Part shown: positions 44,364 through 52,734 of the stretch, piece after piece
Layout of the letters: each line of letters begins with the position of its first letter
Position numbering within the stretch: the first letter of the stretch is position 1
Program-made: the position numbers and the translations under genes
Assembly (NCBI RefSeq): GCF_039538365.1
Contig: NZ_BAABCA010000001.1
Location: 620,001 to 684,000, forward strand
From: Postechiella marina
GTDB lineage: Bacteria > Bacteroidota > Bacteroidia > Flavobacteriales > Flavobacteriaceae
Direction of reading: 5' to 3'
DNA length: 64,000 nt
The notes under the pieces: generated by a model
Told to the model about the DNA's origin: nothing
What the model saw: the letters and a program-made list of their open reading frames with translations, nothing else
The model's database searches: none

Positions 44364-45839
44364 TTATTTTTTTGTTCTTTTCTTTATAGAGATAGAACCT
44401 AGGGGTTTTCTAGAGTATCCAAATAGGCGATAATCTTTAATTAAATCTGCGGTTCCTTCAGGAAGTTTATCTTCCCATCCGCGTTCTCCGTTATCAATCA
44501 TTTGAAGAATTTCTCTAGAGAAAACGCTCATTATACTCGTGTCGTAATCTTCAATATCTATAACTTTTCCATTGTATTTAAAGAATTTATATAATTCTTT
44601 CATTCTAGGATAGACTTTAAGGTTTTCGCTAGTTAAAAGCTCACCTGTTTCTGGATCTATCATTGGGTATAGGTATACTTTTAAATCTTTAAAGAATAGT
44701 TTACCAAAAGCTTCAAGAATACCTCCGCTTAAATGGCGGTAATATTTTTCATCAAATATATCAACCATGTTATTTACACCCATCGCTAATCCCATTCTTG
44801 CTTTGGTAAAATTAGAGAAGTATTCTACAACTTTGTAATATTCTTGAAAGTTAGAAATCATAACGGTTTGTCCAAGAGAACAGAGTAAATCGGCTCTATC
44901 CATAAAATCTTGTTCGTCAATTTCTCCTTCTGCTCTTAGGTTAGACAGGGTAATTTCGAAAACTACAACGGTTTTTTTCTCGTCTACCTTGTTTTCTTTA
45001 ACAAACATTTCGTACGATTTTTTATACATCGCCATATTTACCTTTGTTACGGGTCTAAAGCTACCTCTTAAAGCTAATATGTTTTTCTTGTAAAAAATTC
45101 TAGCAGGTAAAATATTAGTACCATCTGGGCCAAAAACAACAGCGTCTGTCATGTTATTTTTTACCAGTTGTAAACTCATTAATCTGTTGTCAATATCTTT
45201 AAATACAGGGCCAGAAAAGTTAATGGTGTCAATTTCTAATTGGTCTTTATCTAAATGGTCGTATAAGTATTTAAGTAAGCTCTTTGGTTTGTTATATTTG
45301 TAAAAAGCTCCGTATATAAGGTTTGTACCTAAAACACCTAAGGTTTCTTGTTGTAGTCTAGCGTCGGTTTCTTTAAATCTTAGGTGTAAAATAATTTCGT
45401 TATACTCTTGTCCTGCTTCTACCTGGTACTTAATGCCAACCCAGCCATGACCTTTAAATTGTTTAGCAAAATCTATAGTAGCAACAGTATTAGCGTAGGT
45501 AAAAAATATTTTATCAGGATGCTCGTCTCTTGTAATGCGCTTTTCCATCAAATTCATTTCATGCGAAAGCATTTTACGTAGTCGCGCTTCTGTAACATAT
45601 CTTCCGTCGTCTTCTACGCCATATATAGCATCACTAAAGCTTTTGTCGTAAGCAGACATTGCTTTTGCGATTGTGCCAGATGCACCTCCAGCTCTAAAAA
45701 AATGACGACAAGTTTCTTGTCCTGCTCCAATTTCGGCAAAAGAACCGTAAATATTTTCGTTTAAATTTATACGAAGTGCTTTGGACTTTAATGACGGAAC
45801 GTCATCAAATTCTTTATCTCCTTTGATGGTTATTTCCAT
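44364..45839 (-). CDS. Conserved hypothetical protein, cytoplasmic
   Basis: The 491-residue protein has no signal peptide or membrane helix. Notable stretches are INLNENIYGSFAEIGAGQET, FFRAGGASGTIAKAMSAYDK, DDGRYVTEARLRKML and TYANTVATIDFAKQFKGHGW. I recall this as a conserved protein in Bacteroidota and some other phyla whose database names (for example TonB-dependent receptor) do not fit its soluble character. No catalytic motif is recognised. It is single, between a terminator and the divergent MBL gene. Confidence 0.8.
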   Translation of the reverse strand: MEITIKGDKEFDDVPSLKSKALRINLNENIYGSFAEIGAGQETCRHFFRAGGASGTIAKAMSAYDKSFSDAIYGVEDDGRYVTEARLRKMLSHEMNLMEKRITRDEHPDKIFFTYANTVATIDFAKQFKGHGWVGIKYQVEAGQEYNEIILHLRFKETDARLQQETLGVLGTNLIYGAFYKYNKPKSLLKYLYDHLDKDQLEIDTINFSGPVFKDIDNRLMSLQLVKNNMTDAVVFGPDGTNILPARIFYKKNILALRGSFRPVTKVNMAMYKKSYEMFVKENKVDEKKTVVVFEITLSNLRAEGEIDEQDFMDRADLLCSLGQTVMISNFQEYYKVVEYFSNFTKARMGLAMGVNNMVDIFDEKYYRHLSGGILEAFGKLFFKDLKVYLYPMIDPETGELLTSENLKVYPRMKELYKFFKYNGKVIDIEDYDTSIMSVFSREILQMIDNGERGWEDKLPEGTADLIKDYRLFGYSRKPLGSISIKKRTKK

Positions 45840-45910
45840 AAAAAATAGGTTTAGTGTCTAGGTGTGTAAAGGTATTAAATAAGTGAAGTGTAACAAATAA
45901 AAAAATAAGC

Positions 45911-45918
45911 TATTTTTG
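45911..45918 (+). promoter_or_regulatory. TAnnTTTG -7 element before the MBL gene
   Basis: TATTTTTG lies 18 bases before the TTG start at 45936, which fits a short leader and supports that unusual start. Confidence 0.5.
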
Positions 45919-45935
45919 TATTAAAATAAAGGGTT

Positions 45936-46697
45936 TTGAAAATAACATTTCTTGGTACTGGTACATCTCAAGGCATTCCTGTAATAGGTAGTACACATCC
46001 TGTTTGTTTAAGTGAAGACGAAAAAGACAAGCGATTAAGGGTGTCGGTTTTAATAGAGTGGGGTAATTTTAGTTATGTAATAGATTGTGGTCCAGATTTT
46101 AGGCAGCAAATGTTACGAGCAAATTGTACTAAGGTTGATGGTATTTTGTTTACTCACGAGCATTCGGATCATGTTCTTGGCTTAGATGATATTAGGCCTT
46201 TTTATTTTAAACAAGGGGCTATTTCAATTTTTGCACACAAACGAGTTTTGAAATCGTTAAAAAAGCGTTTTGATTATATTTTTAAAAAAAAGAATAAATA
46301 TCCTGGTGCTCCGTCGGTTTCTATTAATAAAGTAAAAAATAAACCTTTTGAAATAGGAGGTGTACAAGTTGTGCCTGTTAGTGGTTTGCATTTTAAGTTG
46401 CAGGTGTTTGGGTATCGATTTAATGATTTTGCTTATTTAACCGATATGAAAACAGTTGAAGATAAAGAAATTGATAAGATTAAAAACGTAAAAGTTCTTG
46501 TTGTTAATGCATTGCGCGAAGCGCCTCATTATTCTCATTTTAATTTAGAAGAAGCGCTTAGTTTTATAAAAAAAGTAAACCCAGAGAAGGCTTATTTAAC
46601 GCATGTTAGTCATTTACTTGGTTTTCATGAAGAAGTTCAGAAAAAGTTACCAAAAAATGTATTTCTAGCTTTCGATAATTTACAAATCACTATTTAA
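45936..46697 (+). CDS. MBL-fold metallohydrolase, PhnP-like
   Basis: The 253-residue protein begins MKITFLGTGTSQGIPVIG, the standard start of PhnP/RNase-BN-type phosphodiesterases, which places initiation at TTG 45936; no ATG exists near. The metal-binding motif THEHSDH is at about residues 78-84, D-x-G in VIDCGPDF precedes it, and later ligands are expected in VSGLHF, LTDMKT and THVSH. It is probably a cyclic phosphodiesterase of unknown natural substrate. The next gene follows 11 bases after its stop. Confidence 0.87.
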   Translation: MKITFLGTGTSQGIPVIGSTHPVCLSEDEKDKRLRVSVLIEWGNFSYVIDCGPDFRQQMLRANCTKVDGILFTHEHSDHVLGLDDIRPFYFKQGAISIFAHKRVLKSLKKRFDYIFKKKNKYPGAPSVSINKVKNKPFEIGGVQVVPVSGLHFKLQVFGYRFNDFAYLTDMKTVEDKEIDKIKNVKVLVVNALREAPHYSHFNLEEALSFIKKVNPEKAYLTHVSHLLGFHEEVQKKLPKNVFLAFDNLQITI

Positions 46698-46708
46698 AAA
46701 TTTAAGAG

Positions 46709-47209
46709 ATGAAACAGAAAATATTTATGTACTTGTTTATTTTTTCAATGCTATTAGTGTTGTTTCAGTATGTTAGTGCTAAAAGAATATTTGAAGATCA
46801 AGATATTAAACTAACTAATTACAGAGCTAAATTAAAAACCTTTAAAGACTCTATAGTTGCTTTAAATGATGATATGGTTAATCAGTCTCATTTTAATTTG
46901 AATAGAAATGAAGATGCTATTTCTTATTTTGAAAAAGAAGGTTTAGATGTAGCTACTTTAATTCCTTTTATAAAAGATGAGCTGTATAGGCTTAACGAGG
47001 TAAAAGGGCAGCATCCAATAGTGCCCTATGCGTCGGGAGAAGGTAGACGTATGATGATAAATACTGTTAAAATTTTAAATCATAAATGGATTATTGCAGA
47101 TTTTTCTGATGGCGAATATTGGGGAGAGGTGTTTTTAACTTACGAAGTTACAAAGCAAAGGCAGTTAAGCTTTAATTTAGTGGAATCTTTCCTTTATCCT
47201 TTTAACTAG
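46709..47209 (+). CDS. Membrane-anchored hypothetical protein
   Basis: The 166-residue protein has an N-terminal membrane anchor or signal (about 3-24: KIFMYLFIFSMLLVLFQYV), then a short coiled-coil region (about 30-60) and a globular domain (about 70-166) with HPIVPYASGEGRRMMINTVKIL, in part, and WIIADFSDGEYWGEVFLTYEV. No family is recognised. It is probably in the same operon as the MBL gene. Confidence 0.78.
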   Translation: MKQKIFMYLFIFSMLLVLFQYVSAKRIFEDQDIKLTNYRAKLKTFKDSIVALNDDMVNQSHFNLNRNEDAISYFEKEGLDVATLIPFIKDELYRLNEVKGQHPIVPYASGEGRRMMINTVKILNHKWIIADFSDGEYWGEVFLTYEVTKQRQLSFNLVESFLYPFN

Positions 47210-47212
47210 GTT

Positions 47213-47602
47213 TTATTTGCTTTTGTAAGCAATGCCTTTTTGTTTTTTTGTTTCGCCTACGTACGAGTATTCGTAGGTGTAAGACGAATCTGTGGTGGTT
47301 AATATTTTTAAATGAATATCCTTGTGGTCTGCCATGCTTTTAGGGTTAATGGTTTTAAAAATAACTTCGCAATCATTTATCCATCTCAAGCTGGAGGAGT
47401 CTACTTTATTGTTGTAGATTTCAATTTGCAGGGTTTTGCTTCTTTTAAATGTAGATTTATATAGTACATCATCAATGGTAACTTCGCTATAAAAGACACC
47501 TGTTTTAAAATCTTTACAGTCTCTTGCTTTTTCGTAGCAGTTAGTAAATAATAAAACCGATAAGCAAATAAGAAAAACTCTCATAAAATTGTTTTTGTGC
47601 AA
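47213..47602 (-). CDS. Small lipoprotein of unknown function
   Basis: The 129-residue protein has a lipoprotein signal with lipobox LLFTNC (C22 from the first ATG). The mature part is a beta-rich single domain (VTIDDVLYKSTFKRSKTLQIEIY, in part; DSSYTYEYSYVGETK). A second start, M7 at 47584, would also leave a complete signal. No family recognised beyond lipocalin-like appearance, which I cannot confirm. It is convergent with the preceding gene by three bases and follows the XRE regulator on the minus strand by 19 bases. Confidence 0.75.
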   Translation of the reverse strand: MHKNNFMRVFLICLSVLLFTNCYEKARDCKDFKTGVFYSEVTIDDVLYKSTFKRSKTLQIEIYNNKVDSSSLRWINDCEVIFKTINPKSMADHKDIHLKILTTTDSSYTYEYSYVGETKKQKGIAYKSK

Positions 47603-47621
47603 AACTAATTAAATAGTTGCA

Positions 47622-48008
47622 TTAATTCTCGAAATTTTTAAAACTACCATCAGAATAAAATATAACAATGCGTTCTATAGTTTTGTCTTCTTCTTTTTTT
47701 GTGTTTTCTAAAGCTCTTGCAATTTCTTTTTGAGGAGGAGTTGGTTGCTCCATTTTTTTTAAGGGGGTAGAGTGGGTTTCTGTTTTTGGAAAATGTCCTT
47801 TTCCGTTTAATAACCAATACAATTCTACTTCAGGAAAAGAGGATAGTACTTTTAAAACAAACTCTAAACTTGGTTTGTTTCTTCCCGATAAAATATGAGA
47901 TATACTAGAGCGTTGTACGTTTATTTTTTCGGCAAAAGAAGACGCAGATTCTCCGTAATACTCTATTACTTTTTTTAATCTTTTAGCAAAATCGGCATTG
48001 TTTATCAT
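47622..48008 (-). CDS. XRE-family HTH transcriptional regulator
   Basis: The 128-residue protein has an HTH_XRE domain at about 8-62 (FAKRLKKVIEYYGESASSFAEK, in part; VQRSSISHILSGRNKPSLEFVLKVL, in part), then PEVELYWLLNGKGHFP and a charged tail. The WLLNG element is common in Bacteroidota regulators of this type. Its own -7 box lies within a palindrome also found before the divergent peptidase gene, so it probably controls both. It likely forms an operon with the small lipoprotein downstream. Confidence 0.88.
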   Translation of the reverse strand: MINNADFAKRLKKVIEYYGESASSFAEKINVQRSSISHILSGRNKPSLEFVLKVLSSFPEVELYWLLNGKGHFPKTETHSTPLKKMEQPTPPQKEIARALENTKKEEDKTIERIVIFYSDGSFKNFEN

Positions 48009-48035
48009 TGTAAACTAAATAGGGTTTCAAATGGT

Positions 48036-48048
48036 TTTACAAATGTAA
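48036..48048 (-). promoter_or_regulatory. Palindrome overlapping the XRE gene -7 box
   Basis: TTACA-AA-TGTAA is symmetric; on the minus strand it contains TACATTTG (48040-48047), which fits the -7 consensus, about 32 bases before the XRE start codon. Binding here would block the promoter, so autorepression is likely. Confidence 0.6.
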
Positions 48049-48222
48049 CAATAATACTTAATACGGGCTACATGTCAACTGTTAAAATTCATTTATGTTG
48101 ATTTTTTACTTCATGTAATGTATTTTAATTATCTGAAAATAAAGTATTTGCATGTTTATCTATTTGTATTACCACATCTAAAAGTTTATCTTGCGTATAG
48201 CGCAGTTAATTTTAAATATTTT

Positions 48223-48240
48223 TGTTTACAAAAATAAACA
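48223..48240. promoter_or_regulatory. TGTTTA...TAAACA inverted repeat
   Basis: TGTTTA (48223-48228) and TAAACA (48235-48240) are exact inverted repeats with a six-base A-rich spacer. It shares the GTTTAC half-site with the two downstream copies and may be an extra operator. Confidence 0.45.
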
Positions 48241-48256
48241 ATCAGTTTCAAAATCA

Positions 48257-48294
48257 TGTTTACATTTGTAAAATTGTAATTGTTTACATTTGTA
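48257..48294 (+). promoter_or_regulatory. Tandem TGTTTACATTTGTA repeats at the peptidase promoter
   Basis: The exact 14-mer occurs at 48257-48270 and 48281-48294, 24 bases apart. The first extends to the palindrome TTTACA-TT-TGTAAA. Each contains TACATTFG-type sequence read as TACATTTG (48261-48268 and 48285-48292), matching the -7 box. The second is about 18 bases before the ATG, with TTTG of the first as a possible -33 box. Confidence 0.65.
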
Positions 48295-48309
48295 TCATAA
48301 AATAATTCA

Positions 48310-49467
48310 ATGGAAATTAAAGAGATTCAATCGCAGTTTAAAGTATGTAAAGAAACTAGTCTTTATCACAGATATATTACCAACACACACATAGAACCTT
48401 TGCTGGAAAAGTTGAGTTCTAAAATGGAAATAAAAGTTATTGGCACGTCTGTTTTAAATCAACCCATTCATTCTATTAAAATAGGACAAGGCGATAAAAA
48501 AGTTTTAATGTGGTCGCAAATGCATGGCAACGAATCGACAACCACAAAAGCTATTTTCGATTTATTAAACACTTTAACAGCTAATAAAACAGCCTCTAAA
48601 TCTATATTAGAGCATTGTACCTTATATATCATACCTATTTTAAATCCAGATGGAGCTAAGGCTTATACTAGAATTAATGCAAATAAAGTCGATTTAAATA
48701 GAGATGCTCAAGCTTTATCACAGCCAGAAAGTAAAGTGTTAAGAGCTGTTTTTAATGAGTTTAAGCCTCATTTTTGTTTAAATCTGCATGGGCAACGTAC
48801 TATTTTTAGTGCTGGCGAAACAAATAATATAGCAACGGTATCATTTTTATCTCCAGCTCAAGATAAAGCTTGTACTATAACTGCTAATAGAAAGGTGGCT
48901 ATGGAGGTTATAGCAGAGATGAATAGTACGCTTCAGTATGTTATACCTAACCAGGTAGGGGTATACGATGATGCTTTTAATATAAACTGCGTAGGAGACA
49001 CGTTTCAAAGTGAAAATGTACCTACAATTTTGTTTGAAGCTGGGCATTTTAAAGACGATTATGGGCGCGAAGTAACTAGAGAGTATATATACATGTCTTT
49101 ATGGTCTGCTTTAAAATATATAGCCAATAATGATGTTTCTGGAGCTAAATATGAGCCATATTTAAATATTCCTGAAAACGGAAAGTGTTTTTTAGATGTT
49201 ATTATACGTAATGCTAGTATAAAAGGAAAAATTACCGATGTAGGCTTTCTGTTTAAAGAAACATTAATTAACAACAAAATAGAATTTATACCTAAAGTAG
49301 AACGCTTAGGTAATCTAAATAACTTATTTGGGCATAAAGAAATTGATGCTAAAAAGGAGTCGGTGTTATGTGGAGATGGATTGGAATTGGAAATAGGCAG
49401 CGAAAACGTTTGCGTAAGTATTAATAATGCGAAAATCGCACTTTTTCAAAATAAATCGCATGAATAA
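48310..49467 (+). CDS. M14-family zinc carboxypeptidase
   Basis: The 385-residue protein has the M14 metal motif HGNE (H72 and E75), with IIPILNPDGAKAYTRINANKVDLNRD (in part) as the substrate-arginine region. A third zinc histidine is probable in FCLNLHGQRT, and the catalytic glutamate in TILFEAGHF. It has no signal peptide, so it should act in the cytoplasm, perhaps on cell-wall peptides or other small peptides. It is divergent from the XRE regulator with shared operator-like repeats between them. Confidence 0.88.
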   Translation: MEIKEIQSQFKVCKETSLYHRYITNTHIEPLLEKLSSKMEIKVIGTSVLNQPIHSIKIGQGDKKVLMWSQMHGNESTTTKAIFDLLNTLTANKTASKSILEHCTLYIIPILNPDGAKAYTRINANKVDLNRDAQALSQPESKVLRAVFNEFKPHFCLNLHGQRTIFSAGETNNIATVSFLSPAQDKACTITANRKVAMEVIAEMNSTLQYVIPNQVGVYDDAFNINCVGDTFQSENVPTILFEAGHFKDDYGREVTREYIYMSLWSALKYIANNDVSGAKYEPYLNIPENGKCFLDVIIRNASIKGKITDVGFLFKETLINNKIEFIPKVERLGNLNNLFGHKEIDAKKESVLCGDGLELEIGSENVCVSINNAKIALFQNKSHE

Positions 49468-49492
49468 TGCAGATTTATTAAATAAAATGTAT

Positions 49493-49500
49493 TAATTTTG
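49493..49500 (+). promoter_or_regulatory. TAnnTTTG -7 element before Lrp gene
   Basis: TAATTTTG lies 25 bases upstream of the ATG at 49525. Confidence 0.5.
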
Positions 49501-49524
49501 ATTTATACTTAGGAATAATTAATT

Positions 49525-50004
49525 ATGGGGAAAATTAAATTAGACGAAATCGATCATCAAATTCTTGATATGTTAATCGATAACACAAGAATACCTTTTA
49601 CAGATATTGCAAAAAAACTTTTAATATCGGCAGGAACAGTACACGTTCGTGTAAAAAAAATGGAAGAATCTGGAATTATTAGAGGTTCATCATTAACTTT
49701 AGACTACAAAAAATTAGGATATTCATTTATAGCATACGTTGGTGTGTATTTAAATAATACCTCTCAAACTAAATTTGTATTGGAGCGTGTAAACGAAATA
49801 CCATTTGTTACTGTAGCGCACATTACAACAGGTAAGTTTAATATCTTCTGTAAAATTAGAGCAAGAAGTACAGAACACGCTAAAGAAGTTATCTTCAAGT
49901 TAGACGATATTGAAGGTGTGTATAGAACAGAAACAATGATATCTCTTGAAGAAAGTATAAATGACAAAAAACGTTTAATGCATTCTATTTTTAACGAGAT
50001 GTAA
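49525..50004 (+). CDS. Lrp/AsnC-family transcriptional regulator
   Basis: The 159-residue protein has an N-terminal winged HTH (about 5-62: LDEIDHQILDMLIDNTRIPF, FTDIAKKLLISAGTVHVRVKKMEESGII in part) and a C-terminal RAM/AsnC ligand domain (about 68-150). Members form octamers and respond to amino acids. Ligand and targets are not visible. It is closed by a strong terminator. Confidence 0.93.
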   Translation: MGKIKLDEIDHQILDMLIDNTRIPFTDIAKKLLISAGTVHVRVKKMEESGIIRGSSLTLDYKKLGYSFIAYVGVYLNNTSQTKFVLERVNEIPFVTVAHITTGKFNIFCKIRARSTEHAKEVIFKLDDIEGVYRTETMISLEESINDKKRLMHSIFNEM

Positions 50005-50030
50005 TGTAAAAACAGTATATTTTACAAGTA

Positions 50031-50056
50031 AAAAACCGCTTTTTAGCGGTTTTTTT
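50031..50056 (+). terminator. Rho-independent terminator after Lrp gene
   Basis: AAAAACCGCT pairs with AGCGGTTTTT around a TTTT loop, followed by more T residues. Confidence 0.9.
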
Positions 50057-50090
50057 GTTTTTTAAACAGTGCTAAATACATTTTATGGTT

Positions 50091-50120
50091 ATTTTAAGTA
50101 TTTCAAAGAATAATTTTGAT
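50091..50120 (+). promoter_or_regulatory. Promoter box, copy A, before carbamoyltransferase operon
   Basis: The 30-base sequence contains GTATTTCAAAGAATAATTTT and ends TTTTGAT; TAATTTTG (50111-50118) fits the -7 consensus. An almost identical box precedes the MBOAT gene at 57403-57431 (one indel, one substitution). No TTTG box is seen at the usual -33 place, so the conserved upstream part may bind an activator or a special sigma factor. The leader to the ATG is about 150 bases. Confidence 0.65.
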
Positions 50121-50278
50121 ATATAATATTGCATAATAGATATTTACTACCAATAAGAATTATGTTAATCATATCCCTAATATACATAGTTTTATTTTTT
50201 TAGTATAAAAAATAGACTTTTTATTAAACTAAATTAAAGCGCAAAAGAACAGTTTGAATTAATTTTAAAGAATATTAA

Positions 50279-51967
50279 ATGGTTATTTTAGGTTTAAATT
50301 ATTACTTCCATGATTCTACAGCTTGCCTAGTTAAAGACGGAATACTTGTAGCTGCAATAGAAGAAGAAAGATTAAATAGAGATAAGCACACAAGAAATTT
50401 TCCTATGCTAGCAATAGATAGGTGTTTAAAAATAGCAGGTTTATCTTATAAAGATATAGATCATATTGCAGTTTCCATTAAACCAACACATAACATAGGT
50501 AAAAAAATAGGTCATAGTTTAAAAAATTTAAAAACAATAAAACCATTTATTAATCATGAGTTAGTTCACGGTTATAACAAACAAAAAAGTTTTTGGAATT
50601 GGTTTGGTTACCATTGGGATAGTAAAGAAGAAGGACCAGAGGTACACTTTATACAACATCATCTTAGTCATGCAGCAGGTTCTTTTTTTGTATCTCCCTA
50701 TAAGGAGGCTGCGCTTTTAGGCATAGACGGGTCTGGTGAATGGGCTACAACATGGTTAGGTCATGGTAAAGATAATAATGTAGAGTGCATAGGTCAAAGT
50801 TATTTTCCACATTCTTTAGGGTCTTTTTACGAGGCTGTAACCCAATTTTGTGGCTTTAGAACCACTTATGATGAAGGGAAAACAATGGGGCTTGCTCCAA
50901 TGGGAGATCCAGAAGTATTTCTTGAAGAAGTTGAAAAAATTGTTACAGTAACAGACGACGGACAATTATCTTTTGATTTAAGTTATTTTAATTATCAGAA
51001 TATGAGCTGGAAAAGGTGCTCAGATAAATTTTTTAAAATTTTTGGAGAACCTAGACAAAAAAATGAAGACTTTAAAAAACATCATATGGATGTTGCTGCT
51101 GCTTTTCAGCGTGTTTTAGAAAATAAGGCTTTAGAAATATGTGATATTTTACACAAAAAAACAAATGCAAAATACTTGGTAATCTCTGGAGGAGTTGCTT
51201 TAAACAGTGTAATGAATGGGCGAATAGTAAGAGAAAGCCCGTTTGAAGATGTTTATGTTATGCCAGCAGCAGGAGATAACGGTACTGCTATAGGTGCAGC
51301 TTATTACCTATATAATGGTATTTTTAAAAAAGAGCGAAACTTTGTGCATTCAAATCCCTATGTAGGAACAGAATATACAAACGATGATATAGAAAAAGTA
51401 CTTAAAGGTGCAAAATTAAAATATGAAACCTTTGACGATATTTGTGAGGTTGCTGCAGGACTTTTGGAAGAAGGAAATATTATAGGATGGTTTCAATATG
51501 CCATGGAAATAGGACCAAGGGCCTTGGGAAGCAGAAGTATTTTAGCTAATCCAGCATTTCCACAAATGAAGGATAAGATAAATTCTGAAGTAAAATTTAG
51601 AGAAGCTTACAGACCATTTGCTCCTTCAACTATTCTAGAGGCTAAAAATGACTTTTTCGATTTAGAAGTAGAAGCTCCTTTTATGTTAAAAGTGTGTAAC
51701 GTACTTAAAGAAAAACAAGATATTATACCAGCAGTAACCCACGTAGATGGTAGTGCTAGACTGCAAACTGTAACTAAAGAATCGCATGCCCTTTATTATG
51801 ATTTAATTAAAAAACTAGGAGAAAAAACAGGAGTGCCTGTTGTTCTTAATACGAGTTTTAATATTCAAGGAGAACCAGTAGTAGAGTCTCCTCAGGATGC
51901 TATTCGATGCTTCTTCTCTACAGGGTTAGACTACCTAGTTATTGGTAACTTTTTACTTAGAAAATAA
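50279..51967 (+). CDS. Carbamoyltransferase, NodU/CmcH family
   Basis: The 562-residue protein has the YrdC/Kae1-like N-terminal domain: ILGLNYYFHDSTACLV at the start, the metal motif HHLSHA at 127-132, GIDGSGEW at about 148-155 and ISGGVALNSVMNG. The C-terminal domain has GWFQYAMEIGPRALGSRSILA and LNTSFNIQGEPVVESPQDAI (in part). It transfers carbamoyl from carbamoyl phosphate, via carbamoyl-AMP, to a hydroxyl group, here most likely on a sugar. It opens the polysaccharide locus and is followed 26 bases later by a methyltransferase. Confidence 0.92.
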   Translation: MVILGLNYYFHDSTACLVKDGILVAAIEEERLNRDKHTRNFPMLAIDRCLKIAGLSYKDIDHIAVSIKPTHNIGKKIGHSLKNLKTIKPFINHELVHGYNKQKSFWNWFGYHWDSKEEGPEVHFIQHHLSHAAGSFFVSPYKEAALLGIDGSGEWATTWLGHGKDNNVECIGQSYFPHSLGSFYEAVTQFCGFRTTYDEGKTMGLAPMGDPEVFLEEVEKIVTVTDDGQLSFDLSYFNYQNMSWKRCSDKFFKIFGEPRQKNEDFKKHHMDVAAAFQRVLENKALEICDILHKKTNAKYLVISGGVALNSVMNGRIVRESPFEDVYVMPAAGDNGTAIGAAYYLYNGIFKKERNFVHSNPYVGTEYTNDDIEKVLKGAKLKYETFDDICEVAAGLLEEGNIIGWFQYAMEIGPRALGSRSILANPAFPQMKDKINSEVKFREAYRPFAPSTILEAKNDFFDLEVEAPFMLKVCNVLKEKQDIIPAVTHVDGSARLQTVTKESHALYYDLIKKLGEKTGVPVVLNTSFNIQGEPVVESPQDAIRCFFSTGLDYLVIGNFLLRK

Positions 51968-51993
51968 TAAACTCATAAAATACATTTATAATA

Positions 51994-52713
51994 ATGAATA
52001 GTTTTTCTAAGGAATTTGAAGAAGAAGTTTTCAAGGGTTGGTCTCAAAGTCCAATATACTTAACAAAGGCAGAGCGATATATCTTTACTAAATACTTAAA
52101 CAATCAAAGCAAGACTTTAGAAGCAGGAACAGGAGGAGGACGAATTTCTTTTTCATTAGAAGAGGACTTAGAGTTTACTAATATTGTTGCTTTCGATTTG
52201 GTAGCAAAGCTAATAGAGCATTGTAAATCTACAGGACTCAAGAGAAAATCTAAAATTGAATTTTCACAAGCCGATGTTTCTAATTTAGAAGTCTATAAAT
52301 CAGAGCAATTTAAAAATATTTTATACACAGGTCAGGTTTTATGTATGGTTCCAGAAAAGGTTTTAGATGAAGCTGTTACCGAAGCATATAAATTAGGGCA
52401 AAACGACAGCACCTTTATATTTAGCTTTATGGACTGGGATTCTAGATGGTATAATTCCATTCTAAGTATATTAATTAATTCTTCAAGATTAGTAAAGTTT
52501 CAAAAAATACAGAAATATTATCTTCCAGAAGTAAATGATACCAACGGTATTAATAAAAATTTTTTTAATAAAAAGGGGTACAGTATACTGTGGGCTAAAA
52601 AAAATAAGGTTAAAAAGAAGTTGATAGACAAAGGCTTTAAAATAGAAGCTTTTCACAGTGAAAAGGAATTTAGTAAAAAAGGAAAAGTAATGTTTTTTGT
52701 TTGTAAAAAGTAA
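51994..52713 (+). CDS. Class I SAM-dependent methyltransferase (copy 1)
   Basis: The 239-residue protein has the SAM-binding motif I as LEAGTGGGRISFSLE (about 42-56), the acidic residue after strand 2 in AFDLVAKLIE, and a motif near AKADVSNL-type (SQADVSNL). The second half (FSFMDWDSRWYNSILS, KYYLPEVND) is shared with the next gene, its paralogue. It probably methylates a sugar or lipid-linked intermediate; target unknown. It is in the carbamoyltransferase operon. Confidence 0.85.
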   Translation: MNSFSKEFEEEVFKGWSQSPIYLTKAERYIFTKYLNNQSKTLEAGTGGGRISFSLEEDLEFTNIVAFDLVAKLIEHCKSTGLKRKSKIEFSQADVSNLEVYKSEQFKNILYTGQVLCMVPEKVLDEAVTEAYKLGQNDSTFIFSFMDWDSRWYNSILSILINSSRLVKFQKIQKYYLPEVNDTNGINKNFFNKKGYSILWAKKNKVKKKLIDKGFKIEAFHSEKEFSKKGKVMFFVCKK

Positions 52714-52734
52714 AACCTACTTAATTATATAATT

